DNA from: Bacteroidota bacterium
GTDB lineage: Bacteria; Bacteroidota; Bacteroidia; Chitinophagales; Chitinophagaceae
DNA length: 40,894 bases
Assembly: GCA_016868815.1 (NCBI GenBank)
Contig: VGFQ01000017.1
Location: forward strand, 1 to 40,894
Reading direction: 5' to 3'
Shown here: positions 1-8,383 of the stretch, one piece after another
Layout: each line of letters starts with the position of its first letter
Numbering within the stretch: position 1 is the first letter of the stretch
Translations under genes and position numbers: made by a program
Notes under the pieces: generated by a model
What the model saw: only the letters and a program-made list of their open reading frames with translations
The model's database searches: none
Told to the model about the DNA's origin: nothing

Positions 1-1
1 C

Positions 2-685
2 GACGAGCACGACAAAGATGTTGCAAATGCGATCCGCTATGCCGTCGACAACGGCGCCTGGGTGGTGAATATGAGTTTTGGGAAAAGCTTCTCCCCGCAA
101 AAAAAATGGGTGGACGAGGCCGTCCGTTATGCCGCCTCGAAAGATGTGTTGCTGGTGCACGCCGCTGGCAATGATGCTGAAAATATAGACGTTGAAGACA
201 ACTTCCCCAATCCTCGCTACGACGACGACAAGGCGTGGCTGGCACCAAATTGGATCACGGTTGGGGCCAGCGGTCCGACGGGGCAGAGCCTGACAGCCTC
301 CTTCTCCAACTATGGATTGGAGGTGGACGTCTTCGCCCCGGGCGTCGAAATTTATTCTACGCTCCCGGGTGGCGATCAGTACGGCAACCAGCAAGGCACC
401 AGCATGGCAAGCCCGGTGGCTGCGGGCCTGGCAGCCTTGCTGCTCTCATATTATCCGGAGCTGACGGCTGCACAGGTGAAGGATATCCTGGAAAGGAGTG
501 TCCGTAAAATAGATATTAAAGTACTCAAGCCAGGCACAGAAGAAGAGGTTATGCTCTCTGAGATCTCCAAAGTGGGTGGCATCCTCAATGCCTATGAAGC
601 CTTGCTGCTAGCAGCCACAGTCAAAGGGGCGCGCCAGCCTGCCGCCAAGCCAATGGCAAAGCCTGTCACCCCCAAAAAAGGCTAG
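2..685 (+). CDS. Subtilisin-family (S8) serine protease, C-terminal part
   Basis: This is the 3' part of a gene that starts before the window; the frame is open from base 2. The product is the C-terminal portion of a subtilase, a secreted or periplasmic serine endopeptidase. Visible are a WVVNMSFG strand typical of S8 cores, the AAGND motif carrying the oxyanion-hole Asn, and the GTSMASPVAAG motif with the catalytic Ser (near base 400). The catalytic Asp and His lie upstream and are not seen. After the catalytic domain comes a short tail rich in Pro, Ala and Lys (PAAKPMAKPV) with no obvious Bacteroidota type IX sorting domain. The next gene begins within about 20 bases, so the two may be co-transcribed. 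The family call is firm; the substrate is unknown. Confidence 0.93.
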   Translation, partial: DEHDKDVANAIRYAVDNGAWVVNMSFGKSFSPQKKWVDEAVRYAASKDVLLVHAAGNDAENIDVEDNFPNPRYDDDKAWLAPNWITVGASGPTGQSLTASFSNYGLEVDVFAPGVEIYSTLPGGDQYGNQQGTSMASPVAAGLAALLLSYYPELTAAQVKDILERSVRKIDIKVLKPGTEEEVMLSEISKVGGILNAYEALLLAATVKGARQPAAKPMAKPVTPKKG

Positions 686-704
686 GTACTTGCCATTGCC
701 ATCT

Positions 705-1217
705 ATGGATCGTCCGGGCAGAGATGAGTATGCAGAGTTCTACGAAACCTACCTAAAACAGGTACCTGAGCTTGCGTTGCTCGAAGTCCTTCAGGGCTCA
801 GAACTACAGTTGCGGGTCGACTTGGAGCAGATCCCTGCTGAGTTGGCCGCCCACCGCTACCTCCCGGAGAAATGGAGTGTTTGGGATGTCCTCCGGCATT
901 GTGCAGATACGGAGCGGATCTTCGGATTACGGGCCCTTTGGGTAGCGAGGGGGGATGAGCAGCCCATCCCGGGGTTTGACGAGAACCTGTATGCTCGATC
1001 GGCTGCGAGGCATCCGACAGAGATGGTGGCCATCAAAGAAGAATTGCTGATCCTACGACGCAGCCACGTCCTTCTATTCGAATCCTTCACCGCGCACGAC
1101 TTGCTGCGTATGGGTACGGCCAATGGCAGTCCGGTGAGTGTGCGGGCACTGGGATATATGATCATCGGCCATTGGCGGCACCATATGGCGGTGCTACGAA
1201 AACGTTACCTGTCTTAA
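705..1217 (+). CDS. DinB-family metal-dependent protein
   Basis: A small protein of about 170 residues resembling the DinB/YfiT four-helix-bundle superfamily, whose members bind a metal through three histidines and often act as thiol-dependent transferases or hydrolases. Two of the usual signatures are visible: a His in the DVLRHCADTERIF helix and the C-terminal IIGHWRHHMAVL segment, with an HxxxH-like arrangement. The first ATG is at 705 (MDRPGRDEY); a TTG at 690 would add five residues and lies only four bases after the protease stop, so either start is possible. It runs in the same direction as the upstream protease and is convergent with prc. The biochemical activity cannot be read from the sequence. 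Confidence 0.8.
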   Translation: MDRPGRDEYAEFYETYLKQVPELALLEVLQGSELQLRVDLEQIPAELAAHRYLPEKWSVWDVLRHCADTERIFGLRALWVARGDEQPIPGFDENLYARSAARHPTEMVAIKEELLILRRSHVLLFESFTAHDLLRMGTANGSPVSVRALGYMIIGHWRHHMAVLRKRYLS

Positions 1218-1222
1218 TTTCC

Positions 1223-1240
1223 AAGCCCCATCGGGTGCTT
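1223..1240. terminator. Possible bidirectional terminator between convergent genes
   Basis: An AAGC-CCC stem pairs with GGG-(T)-GCTT around a three-base loop, in the 33-base gap between the convergent DinB-like gene and prc. One base is bulged and the flanking T runs are poor, so this is a weak candidate. Confidence 0.3.
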
Positions 1241-1250
1241 CACGCATTCT

Positions 1251-3422
1251 TTATTGTGGGGAGATTGTATGCATGGCGGTATAGGAGCCTTGGAGGTTGG
1301 TGATCATGTCTGAGACGATGTTCACCGTTTCTCCGAGGTGAATGTCTTTTGACAGGTTCTTGACCCATTGCTTCCGGCGCTCCAGCTTGTCATTTTCGGT
1401 CTCCAGGCGTCGCAGGTCTTGCGGCAGCATATTTATACTCAGGGCAGGTATGGTCTTTCCTACCTCATCCACTTTCTTCATGGAATCTCGCAAGGTTTTG
1501 ACATCTGCCTTATATTTCACCATGTTCAGACTATACTCTCTTTCCGGATTCCGGTCGAGGAGGCTTACCGTCTGGCGGATGGCCTGGAAGGATGGGTTGG
1601 TTGATATACGTGTCTGACTGGCTCGGGATATGTGGGTGTAGTCGATGCCGGGGTTTTGTTTGAGGAAGGGCACGGTGCGGATTTCATCCCATACGAGGGC
1701 GTCTGGGTTATCTTTTTCTCTGAATTTCAGGTATTCGTAGGTGTCGGGGATGACTATGTCGGGCTGCACGCCTTTGAGCTGGGTCGAGCCGCCGGTGATG
1801 CGGTAGAATTTCTGCAGGGTGAGTTTGATGGTGCCGAGGTCGCTGTTGCCGGAGCCATTGATAGAAGTAGCCCTGTCAATTCCGATGTTGCGCTGTACGG
1901 TGCCCTTACCGTAGGTGGAGCTGCTGCCTACGACAATGCCCCGACCGTAGTCTTGCATGGCGGCAGCGAGGATCTCGGAGGCAGATGCGCTGAATTCATT
2001 GACCATGATGGCAAGTGGACCATTATAGAGGACGCTGCGGTCGCGGTCGCGCAGAATAGTCGGGTTGCCGTCGCGATCTTTTACCTGTACGATGGGGCCT
2101 TCCGTAATAAAGTATCCTGCTATCTGGACAACGTCGTAAAGAGATCCACCCCCATTATTGCGGAGGTCCATGATGATGCCGTCTACCTTCTGTTCTTTGA
2201 GCTTGGAGATCTCCCGAGCGATGTCTTGCGCGCTGCGGGGGCCATTGGGATTCTCCCAGTCGGCATAGAATTCCGGGAGGTAGACATATCCGATGCGCCG
2301 GCCTTTCTCTTCTACGATGGCACTGCGGGCATAGGTTTCGTCGAGGACGATTTCATCACGTATAAGGGTGACAATTTTGATGCTACCGTCGACATTCTTT
2401 AGGGTCAGTCGCACTTCGGTGCCTTTCTTGCCCCGGATGAGCCGGACGGCGTCTTCGACTTCGAAACCGGACACATCGACGGGCTCATCGGCGCCTTGCG
2501 CAACTTTCAATACCTGTTCGCCGACTTTCACCTCGCCAGACTTCCAGGCGGGCATGCCTGCTACCAGGGTGGCGATCTTGATCATCCCATCTTCTCCACG
2601 GAGGGAGGCACCGATGCCGAAAAAGCTGCCCCGCATCTGTTCGTCGAAGGATCTTTTTTCGACGGGAGGCATGAAGGTGGTGTGGGGATCCATATGGTTG
2701 GCGACGGTATTCACCAGCAGGTTGAACCTGTCTTCTTCAGAAAAGCGTGTCTTGAGGCGGGTAAAGTTGCGCTCGATGGCAGCGGATACTTTGTCGCGGG
2801 CGTCTTTCTCCAATTCCGTATCGCTTTTTGAAACAAAACCAGCGGTTCCGTTGCTTTGTGCGCGTTGCTCAATCAAGTCAGTGAGCCGTTCGAGTGTCAT
2901 GTATTTGAGGCGTTTACGCCAGGCTTCTTTCCGGGCCGTTGGGGAAAGGGACCACTCATTGTTTTTAGGCTCCAGCCGGACAGCTTCTTCGGTGGTGAAG
3001 CTGAATGGATGGCTCAGCACCTCGTGATAGATCTCTGAGGCTTCCTTCAGTCGGCGCAGATAGACCTGCTCGACGGCATAGAAGAATTGTACAGGCGCTC
3101 CATGAAGTTCTTCGTCGATCTGTGTCTCGAAACGTTTGAGTTCCCGTATGTCGGAAGCCAGGAAGATGTTTCGGTCTTCGTCCAGTGCTTCCAGGTATTT
3201 GCGAAAGATGGCCCGGGAAAATGCATCGTCGATCTTACGGGGGCTGAAGTGAGCTTCTTCCAGCAACTCTGTGACTTCCTGAAAAATCTTCTGGTATTTG
3301 TCCGGCGGATCGATGATGCCGGAGGAATTGACGACGAAAAGGAGACTGGCGGAGATGAAGAGCACGACGAATGGCAACGTTTTTCTGGACAACATGGATG
3401 ATAGGGTTTGGTGAAAGCGCAT
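1251..3422 (-). CDS. prc: Carboxy-terminal processing (tail-specific) protease, Prc type
   Basis: A periplasmic S41A serine protease that degrades or trims proteins from their C-termini. In order: a hydrophobic N-terminal export segment (LPFVVLFISASLLFVV), a long helical N-terminal domain, a PDZ domain (FFGIGASLRGEDGMIKI onward), the S41 catalytic core and a C-terminal helical extension. The catalytic Ser lies in NEFSASASEILAAAM (about residue 475) and the Lys in STYGKGTVQ about 25 residues later, giving the Ser/Lys dyad of E. coli Prc; the length of about 720 residues also fits that family. I start at the ATG at 3422 because homologous proteins begin close to the export segment and a TAATTTTA box sits just upstream. 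An ATG at 3455 would add 11 atypical residues. It is transcribed toward the DinB-like gene. Confidence 0.95.
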   Translation of the reverse strand: MRFHQTLSSMLSRKTLPFVVLFISASLLFVVNSSGIIDPPDKYQKIFQEVTELLEEAHFSPRKIDDAFSRAIFRKYLEALDEDRNIFLASDIRELKRFETQIDEELHGAPVQFFYAVEQVYLRRLKEASEIYHEVLSHPFSFTTEEAVRLEPKNNEWSLSPTARKEAWRKRLKYMTLERLTDLIEQRAQSNGTAGFVSKSDTELEKDARDKVSAAIERNFTRLKTRFSEEDRFNLLVNTVANHMDPHTTFMPPVEKRSFDEQMRGSFFGIGASLRGEDGMIKIATLVAGMPAWKSGEVKVGEQVLKVAQGADEPVDVSGFEVEDAVRLIRGKKGTEVRLTLKNVDGSIKIVTLIRDEIVLDETYARSAIVEEKGRRIGYVYLPEFYADWENPNGPRSAQDIAREISKLKEQKVDGIIMDLRNNGGGSLYDVVQIAGYFITEGPIVQVKDRDGNPTILRDRDRSVLYNGPLAIMVNEFSASASEILAAAMQDYGRGIVVGSSSTYGKGTVQRNIGIDRATSINGSGNSDLGTIKLTLQKFYRITGGSTQLKGVQPDIVIPDTYEYLKFREKDNPDALVWDEIRTVPFLKQNPGIDYTHISRASQTRISTNPSFQAIRQTVSLLDRNPEREYSLNMVKYKADVKTLRDSMKKVDEVGKTIPALSINMLPQDLRRLETENDKLERRKQWVKNLSKDIHLGETVNIVSDMITNLQGSYTAMHTISPQ

Positions 3423-3515
3423 TCTTGTAAAATTACAAATGGACGGCGCGGTCATGACTTCTTGAGCCGGTGCGGCATAAGAATTTGTTAATATTAACGG
3501 CTATACATGAAAGAT

Positions 3516-3541
3516 AAAAATCCCGGGTGGTACCGGGATTT
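3516..3541 (-). terminator. Rho-independent terminator of tRNA-His
   Basis: A perfect stem AAATCCCGG / CCGGGATTT flanks a short loop. Read on the minus strand it follows the tRNA 3' end by six bases and ends in a T run. The A/T-rich flanks on both sides mean it could also work in the other orientation. Confidence 0.8.
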
Positions 3542-3547
3542 AAGGAG

Positions 3548-3622
3548 GGAGGATGATGGGGCTCGAACCCACGACCCTCAGAACCACAATCTGATGCTCT
3601 AACCAGCTGAGCTACACCCTCC
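3548..3622 (-). tRNA. tRNA-His (anticodon GTG)
   Basis: The minus-strand sequence folds into a full cloverleaf. The acceptor stem is GAGGGTG/CATCCTC with one G-T pair, preceded by an encoded G-1 opposite C73, the hallmark of bacterial tRNA-His. The D arm is GCTC/GAGC, the anticodon arm is TCAGA-TTGTGGT-TCTGA with GTG at positions 34-36, and the T arm is GTGGG-TTCGAGC-CCCAT. CCA is not encoded. It is followed directly by a terminator, so it appears to be a single-gene transcript. No clean -7 box was found upstream. Confidence 0.96.
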
Positions 3623-3727
3623 ATATGACTTAATAATGTACGAAAATAGTCCAGCTCCAGATGAAAAAAAAATTGGATTTCCTTCCGCCCGCCTGTTTGC
3701 GTTTCTTTGTGTGCAAATTTTTAAACA

Positions 3728-4333
3728 ATGAGTATGTGGATGGTCGTGATTCCGGTGATATCTGCGTTCATCGGATGGGTGACGAACTGGGTAGCCATCA
3801 AGATGCTCTTCCATCCTCGGGAACCGATACACCTGCTGGGGATTACGGTGCAAGGTATCTTCCCAAAGCGGCAGCGTCAGTTTGCAGAGCGCCTTGGAAA
3901 GATGGTCAGTGAGGAGTTGCTCTCCTTTTCTGACATCCAGACAAGGGTGACGAATCCTGAGAACTTACGGCGACTGATGCCGATCGTGGAAGAGCATGTA
4001 GACGAGTTTCTGCGCCGTCGGCTCACAGAACTTTTTCCAGTCATCTCCATGTTTATCGGAGAGAAGACCATCGGTGAGCTGAAGACGCATTTCATGAACG
4101 AGTTGGAACGGATCTTCCCGATCCTCATGCAGCGATATATGAATCACTTGCAGTCGGAACTCGACCTGGAGAAGATCGTGGTCGATAAAGTCACGGCACT
4201 CACCAGCGATCGGCTGGAAGCGCTGCTGATGTCTGTGATGGCGAGGGAGTTCCGGTTTGTGGAAATCTTAGGGGGCATCCTAGGATTTCTGATTGGCCTG
4301 CTCCAGGTAGCGATCACCCTGCTAGCCGCCTGA
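3728..4333 (+). CDS. DUF445 family membrane protein
   Basis: A 201-residue protein with a hydrophobic N-terminal segment (MVVIPVISAFIGWVTNWVAIKMLF) and a C-terminal transmembrane helix (FVEILGGILGFLIGLLQVAITLLAA) bracketing a charged, helical middle. The GWxTNWxAIKMLFxP start followed by a FPKRQRxFAxxxG motif is characteristic of DUF445 (YheB/YjiN-like) proteins, inner-membrane proteins of unknown function. The length is at the short end of the family, which often carries a longer central coiled-coil. The gene stands alone between tRNA-His (opposite strand) and an outer-membrane receptor. The family is clear and the role unknown. Confidence 0.88.
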   Translation: MSMWMVVIPVISAFIGWVTNWVAIKMLFHPREPIHLLGITVQGIFPKRQRQFAERLGKMVSEELLSFSDIQTRVTNPENLRRLMPIVEEHVDEFLRRRLTELFPVISMFIGEKTIGELKTHFMNELERIFPILMQRYMNHLQSELDLEKIVVDKVTALTSDRLEALLMSVMAREFRFVEILGGILGFLIGLLQVAITLLAA

Positions 4334-4361
4334 ATTCTGCGTGCGGGCGTTTTTTTAGCTA
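4325..4361 (+). terminator. Weak terminator candidate after the DUF445 gene
   Basis: A short GC-rich dyad (GCCGC / GCGGGC with a bulge) overlapping the end of the gene is followed by a run of seven T. The pairing is imperfect, so this is only a candidate. Confidence 0.3.
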
Positions 4362-4420
4362 TTTTATCAGTGGATAGAACAAACCACAGGTTTGAAGGGT
4401 TTTAGTCATCTAACAATCAA

Positions 4421-7099
4421 ATGAAACCGATGAAAGGCATCTTCGTTGCTTTTTTTCTCTTTTTAGAAATCTCAGTTTTTGCTCAAATCCCCCCTTCTGT
4501 CGCTGGACGTACCGGTGGTGGTATGCAAAGCATGAACATGGGTCGTTTCTATGGCCGTATCTTGGATAAGACCACCGGCAAGGGCGTAGATGCCTCCTCT
4601 GTACAGATTTTACAAAATCGATTTGATACCGTCACCAAGAAGCGCAAAGAAGTGGTGGCAGGGGGACAGCTGACCCGTGCCAATGGAGATTTCAGCATTG
4701 ACGGCCTTCCAATCTCCGGGCAGTTCAAATTGAAAATCTCAGCCATTGGCTACATCTCCATTGAACAGACCGTCCGTTTCGATCTGGGTGGAGATATGAG
4801 CCAGATGATGAGCCGCATCGACAAAGATCTAGGAGATATTCAGATGGAAATAGATAGCAAGCAGCTCGAAGAAGTTAAGGTAACAGGCGCCAAGCCTTTC
4901 ATGCAGATGGGTGTAGACCGGCGCATCTTCAACGTAGAAAAAAGCATTGTGTCGATGGGGCAGACGGCGACCGAGCTGATGCGAAATATACCCGGCGTAG
5001 ATGTAGATATTGATGGTAATGTCAGCTTGCGCAATGCAGCCCCAACGATTTTTGTCGACGGCAGGCCCACGACTTTGACGCTGGACCAGATACCATCCGA
5101 CGCGATTGCCAGCGTTGAACTGATCACAAACCCATCTGCTAAATATGATGCCTCTGGCGGTATGGCTGGCATCATTAATATTGTGCTTAAGAAGAACCGT
5201 AAGGTGGGCTATAATGGCAGTGTCCGCAGCGGCATCGACTCCCGGACGATGGTAAATGTGGGCGGAGACCTAAATGCGAAGCAGGACAAGTTAAATATGT
5301 TCGTCAGTGGGACAGTGAACCAACGGAAGTCGATAGGAGAAGGCATCTCAGAACGAACCGAGAGTTATACAACGCCTGCGTTGAAATACATGCAGGACAA
5401 TAATTCTCTCAGCACCGGCTTCTTTGCCTTTGGTAGAGCAGGTTTGGACTATTTTATCAATAACAGGAATACCCTCACCCTCTCCGGCAACTTCGTACGC
5501 GGGAAGTTTGACAACAGCGATCGGCTGGGCATCCGTACCGACACCATCTATAAGTCGTTGACCAACACAAATTACTCTACTCGAAACACCGACTTCGGCT
5601 CCAACTTCCAGAACTTCGGCCCAGCCATCGGCTACAAGAAGCTTTTCAAAAAGGCCGGCATGGAGTTAACGGCTGACTTGAATGTCAATTTCAGCCGTAA
5701 CTGGAGTGGTGGCAGTTTTAATACTCAATATTTGGATGGCATCACCAAAAATCCAAAGGGTCGGCCAATCGAGCAGCGGCAAGAGGGCCGAGGCAACAAT
5801 CAATTCTACACGGCACAGGTAGATTTTGTCAATCCGCTGACGGATAAGTCAAAAATGGAAATGGGCCTCCGTGCTGCCGTCCGCGATGTTAAGAGTGAGA
5901 ATCTAAATTATATCTACAGTTTCATTCTCGCACAATTCATCCCCATCGCACAGATCAATGCCAATTATAAGTACGACGACCAAGTCTATGCCGGCTATGC
6001 GACCTATTCGAATGTCTTTGCCAAGAAGCTGACTTTCCAGGGAGGACTGCGCATCGAGAGCTCGAGATACCGTGGTACCCTGCTGACCAATAACTCGAGC
6101 TTCGAAAACTCCTTCCCGCTGAGCCTTTTCCCCAGCAGCTTCTTTACATATCGCATCAGCGAGACACAGGATCTGCAGTTAAGTTATTCTAGGAGAGTCA
6201 ACAGGCCCAACTTCTTTCAACTGTTGCCTTTTGTCGACTATACCGACTCGCTAAACATCAGCCGAGGCAACCCAGGACTGTTGCCGGAATTCACCAACTC
6301 GCTCGAGTTGGGATATCAGAAGTCTTTCAACAACGGCAATAGCTTGTTTCTCTCAGCATATTATAAAGGCAGCAACAACTTGATCACCCGCTACCAGGTC
6401 AAAGAGTCCAATCCCCTGACGGGCCGTGACGTGATCATCAATACATATGTCAATGCCAACAGCAGCCGTGCCTATGGGCTGGAGGTGACGTCTCGAAACC
6501 CCGTTGCCTCCTGGTTGGAGTTGACGACCAACTTGAACTTCTTCAACTCCTCTATCAACGGAGGAAACCTGGGGCAAAATTTCAGTAGCGACCTCAACAG
6601 CTTTTTCGGCAAATTGAATGCGGCCATCAAGCTGGCCAGCAACTGGAGTATCCAACTGAGCGGCGACTATAGAAGCCGCTCCATCCTGCCGCAGGGCAAT
6701 TCTGGTGGTGGCTTTGGCGGGGGCTTCGGTGGCAGCGGTGGCAGGAGCAGCGGGCGGGGTGGCGGCGGCGGCGGCGGATGGGGCGGATTTGTACAAACGA
6801 CGGCCCAAGGATATGTCAACCCCAATTATGGTGTCGACCTTGCCGTCCGCAAAGAGTTCTGGAAAGAAAAGCGAGGCTCTCTATCGCTCAGCATGAACGA
6901 CCTATTTCGTACGCGGCTCTACAGTACCTTCTCAGAATCACCCTATTTCACACAGGAGTTCAGCCGTCGCCGCGACTGGCAGGTGCTCCGTGTCAACTTC
7001 AGCTATCGCTTTGGCAAGTTTGACGTGTCCCTGTTCAAGCGCCGCAATAATGGCAGCGGCATGGAAGGCATGCAGGAAGGGATGAGCATGCAACAATAA
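4421..7099 (+). CDS. TonB-dependent-receptor-like outer-membrane beta-barrel protein (OMP_b-brl_3 type)
   Basis: An 892-residue outer-membrane protein. It has a signal peptide (MKGIFVAFFLFLEISVFAQ), a CarboxypepD_reg-like beta-sandwich (FYGRILDKTTGKGVDASSV, about residues 42-140), a plug-like region (GQTATELMRNIPGVDVD ... GNVSLRNAAPTIFVDGRP), and then a long barrel rich in alternating aromatic strands. The plug lacks the standard TonB-box context and resembles the OMP_b-brl_3 branch of Bacteroidota receptors, often of unknown substrate. Around residues 761-790 there is an unusual Gly-rich stretch with GGG, GGSGG and GRGGGG repeats, probably an extracellular loop. The C-terminus ends in charged and Met-rich residues rather than a terminal Phe. 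The ATG at 4421 directly precedes the signal peptide. No SusD partner is adjacent. Confidence 0.9.
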   Translation: MKPMKGIFVAFFLFLEISVFAQIPPSVAGRTGGGMQSMNMGRFYGRILDKTTGKGVDASSVQILQNRFDTVTKKRKEVVAGGQLTRANGDFSIDGLPISGQFKLKISAIGYISIEQTVRFDLGGDMSQMMSRIDKDLGDIQMEIDSKQLEEVKVTGAKPFMQMGVDRRIFNVEKSIVSMGQTATELMRNIPGVDVDIDGNVSLRNAAPTIFVDGRPTTLTLDQIPSDAIASVELITNPSAKYDASGGMAGIINIVLKKNRKVGYNGSVRSGIDSRTMVNVGGDLNAKQDKLNMFVSGTVNQRKSIGEGISERTESYTTPALKYMQDNNSLSTGFFAFGRAGLDYFINNRNTLTLSGNFVRGKFDNSDRLGIRTDTIYKSLTNTNYSTRNTDFGSNFQNFGPAIGYKKLFKKAGMELTADLNVNFSRNWSGGSFNTQYLDGITKNPKGRPIEQRQEGRGNNQFYTAQVDFVNPLTDKSKMEMGLRAAVRDVKSENLNYIYSFILAQFIPIAQINANYKYDDQVYAGYATYSNVFAKKLTFQGGLRIESSRYRGTLLTNNSSFENSFPLSLFPSSFFTYRISETQDLQLSYSRRVNRPNFFQLLPFVDYTDSLNISRGNPGLLPEFTNSLELGYQKSFNNGNSLFLSAYYKGSNNLITRYQVKESNPLTGRDVIINTYVNANSSRAYGLEVTSRNPVASWLELTTNLNFFNSSINGGNLGQNFSSDLNSFFGKLNAAIKLASNWSIQLSGDYRSRSILPQGNSGGGFGGGFGGSGGRSSGRGGGGGGGWGGFVQTTAQGYVNPNYGVDLAVRKEFWKEKRGSLSLSMNDLFRTRLYSTFSESPYFTQEFSRRRDWQVLRVNFSYRFGKFDVSLFKRRNNGSGMEGMQEGMSMQQ

Positions 7100-7114
7100 G
7101 GTCATCGGCAGCCC

Positions 7115-8215
7115 TTATGGCCAGTGGCTTTGCACCAGTCCTACAAGCCTTTCTATATCTTGGTGGCTGAGGGTATAGCTGGCCCTACGGCTCGGTATAA
7201 GTCTATTGGAATACCTTTCCCGCGAAAGAGGGTCAGCCACGATGAACAACTGATGGCGGATGCCCATGGCCTCGCAGAGGCTTAGATAGCTCTCGTTAAC
7301 TTTTTCGCGATAGGTGATTTCTACCATCCCTTTCAACCGGGGGTTGAAGAGCATGTTGGTCAATCCCGCCCCATGCGAACCGACAATGACGCTAGCGCGT
7401 TGGATCTTGGCCAGCTGGGCAAGGAAATCTTCGCGCTCTGGTACCAAGACTTCGCAGGGGAGACTAGCGGACAAGGTCTGGAATATTTCCTCTTCATTGC
7501 GGATGCCTCTATCGCCGGTATACTTCCTTGAGACGATCAATACAGAACCATACCCATCTGCCTTTGACAGGGGTAGATCCTTGTAGAACTCCAGCAATGC
7601 AGGGTTAGGCAGCGTATGCAAACCCTTCCGCATGATGCGGATATTGGTCAACCCTGAGAATCGAGCATAAAGTGGGCGTCTTGGATTGATGATCTGTATC
7701 CTGTGTTGCCATTCCCAGCCAAAGAAGTCGAGGAACCGCTGAAAGAAAGGTGTCATAGCTGGGATGAGGATGGGGAGGCTTGTATGCTGGATGGCCCAAT
7801 GCACGGCAGGCAAGACTTCCACCAGAAAGTGATAGTAATTATTAGCCCAAACGGAGGGTGGCAGAAAATATGCATCGCTGCCTTGAGTTGAAGCAGCTTT
7901 ACGAAATTGAAGGCGCCGGGAGAGATACTCCCGAATTGGCAGGTTCATGAGCCTTTGTATTCCCCGCTGGTAGTTGACCGGCAGGCAAAAAGTTGTGTCT
8001 ATGAAGATGGTTTGGGGCTTTGCCGAATCCTGGGAAAGGATGTAGCCACCTTTCAGCAGCAGGCCCTCCGCCGTGTGTATAAAAGGTTCTGCCGATCGGG
8101 ATCCATCCATTGCTGAGCGGCTGAAAGCTGAACCTCCCCAATACCAATAAAATCGGGCCCTCAGATTCCGCTGGGCATACACAAGTATCTTTTGGAACAG
8201 AACAGTGGATGTCAT
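7115..8215 (-). CDS. Glycosyltransferase family 61 protein
   Basis: A 366-residue protein with the C-terminal features of GT61 (formerly DUF563): an ILVSRKYTGDRGIRNEEEI-like segment (here VLIVSRKYTGDRG), and then about residue 280 the VIVGSHGAGLTNMLF motif, followed by an ITYREKVNESY region. GT61 enzymes transfer xylose, arabinose or GlcNAc in plants and animals; bacterial members are usually in polysaccharide loci. No signal peptide or membrane helix is evident. This copy is solitary, between an outer-membrane receptor (convergent, 15 bases apart) and pcm, with no sugar-biosynthesis neighbours, so the acceptor cannot be inferred. The ATG at 8215 gives a sensible start. Confidence 0.85.
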   Translation of the reverse strand: MTSTVLFQKILVYAQRNLRARFYWYWGGSAFSRSAMDGSRSAEPFIHTAEGLLLKGGYILSQDSAKPQTIFIDTTFCLPVNYQRGIQRLMNLPIREYLSRRLQFRKAASTQGSDAYFLPPSVWANNYYHFLVEVLPAVHWAIQHTSLPILIPAMTPFFQRFLDFFGWEWQHRIQIINPRRPLYARFSGLTNIRIMRKGLHTLPNPALLEFYKDLPLSKADGYGSVLIVSRKYTGDRGIRNEEEIFQTLSASLPCEVLVPEREDFLAQLAKIQRASVIVGSHGAGLTNMLFNPRLKGMVEITYREKVNESYLSLCEAMGIRHQLFIVADPLSRERYSNRLIPSRRASYTLSHQDIERLVGLVQSHWP

Positions 8216-8383
8216 CTTTGTGGGGTGTATTTCATGGCATATGTAAGCTGGTAAAAAAGCGGGAGCATGTAGCAGGCAATGAATGATCTGATCCCTATTG
8301 GGTTAAGTTAATAAAAATCAATGGAATCGACCAAAGGGATGATGCTATAGATGCCAGCTGCGGAGTGGACCCGCTTTCAGCAT

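Noticed and set aside
1632..2402. A 256-codon plus-strand frame inside prc
   Set aside because: It is antisense to conserved PDZ and S41 protease sequence; long shadow frames are expected in GC-rich genes.
6703..6789. The Gly-codon stretch as a CRISPR or tandem repeat array
   Set aside because: It is an in-frame coding low-complexity region with no regular repeat-spacer unit.
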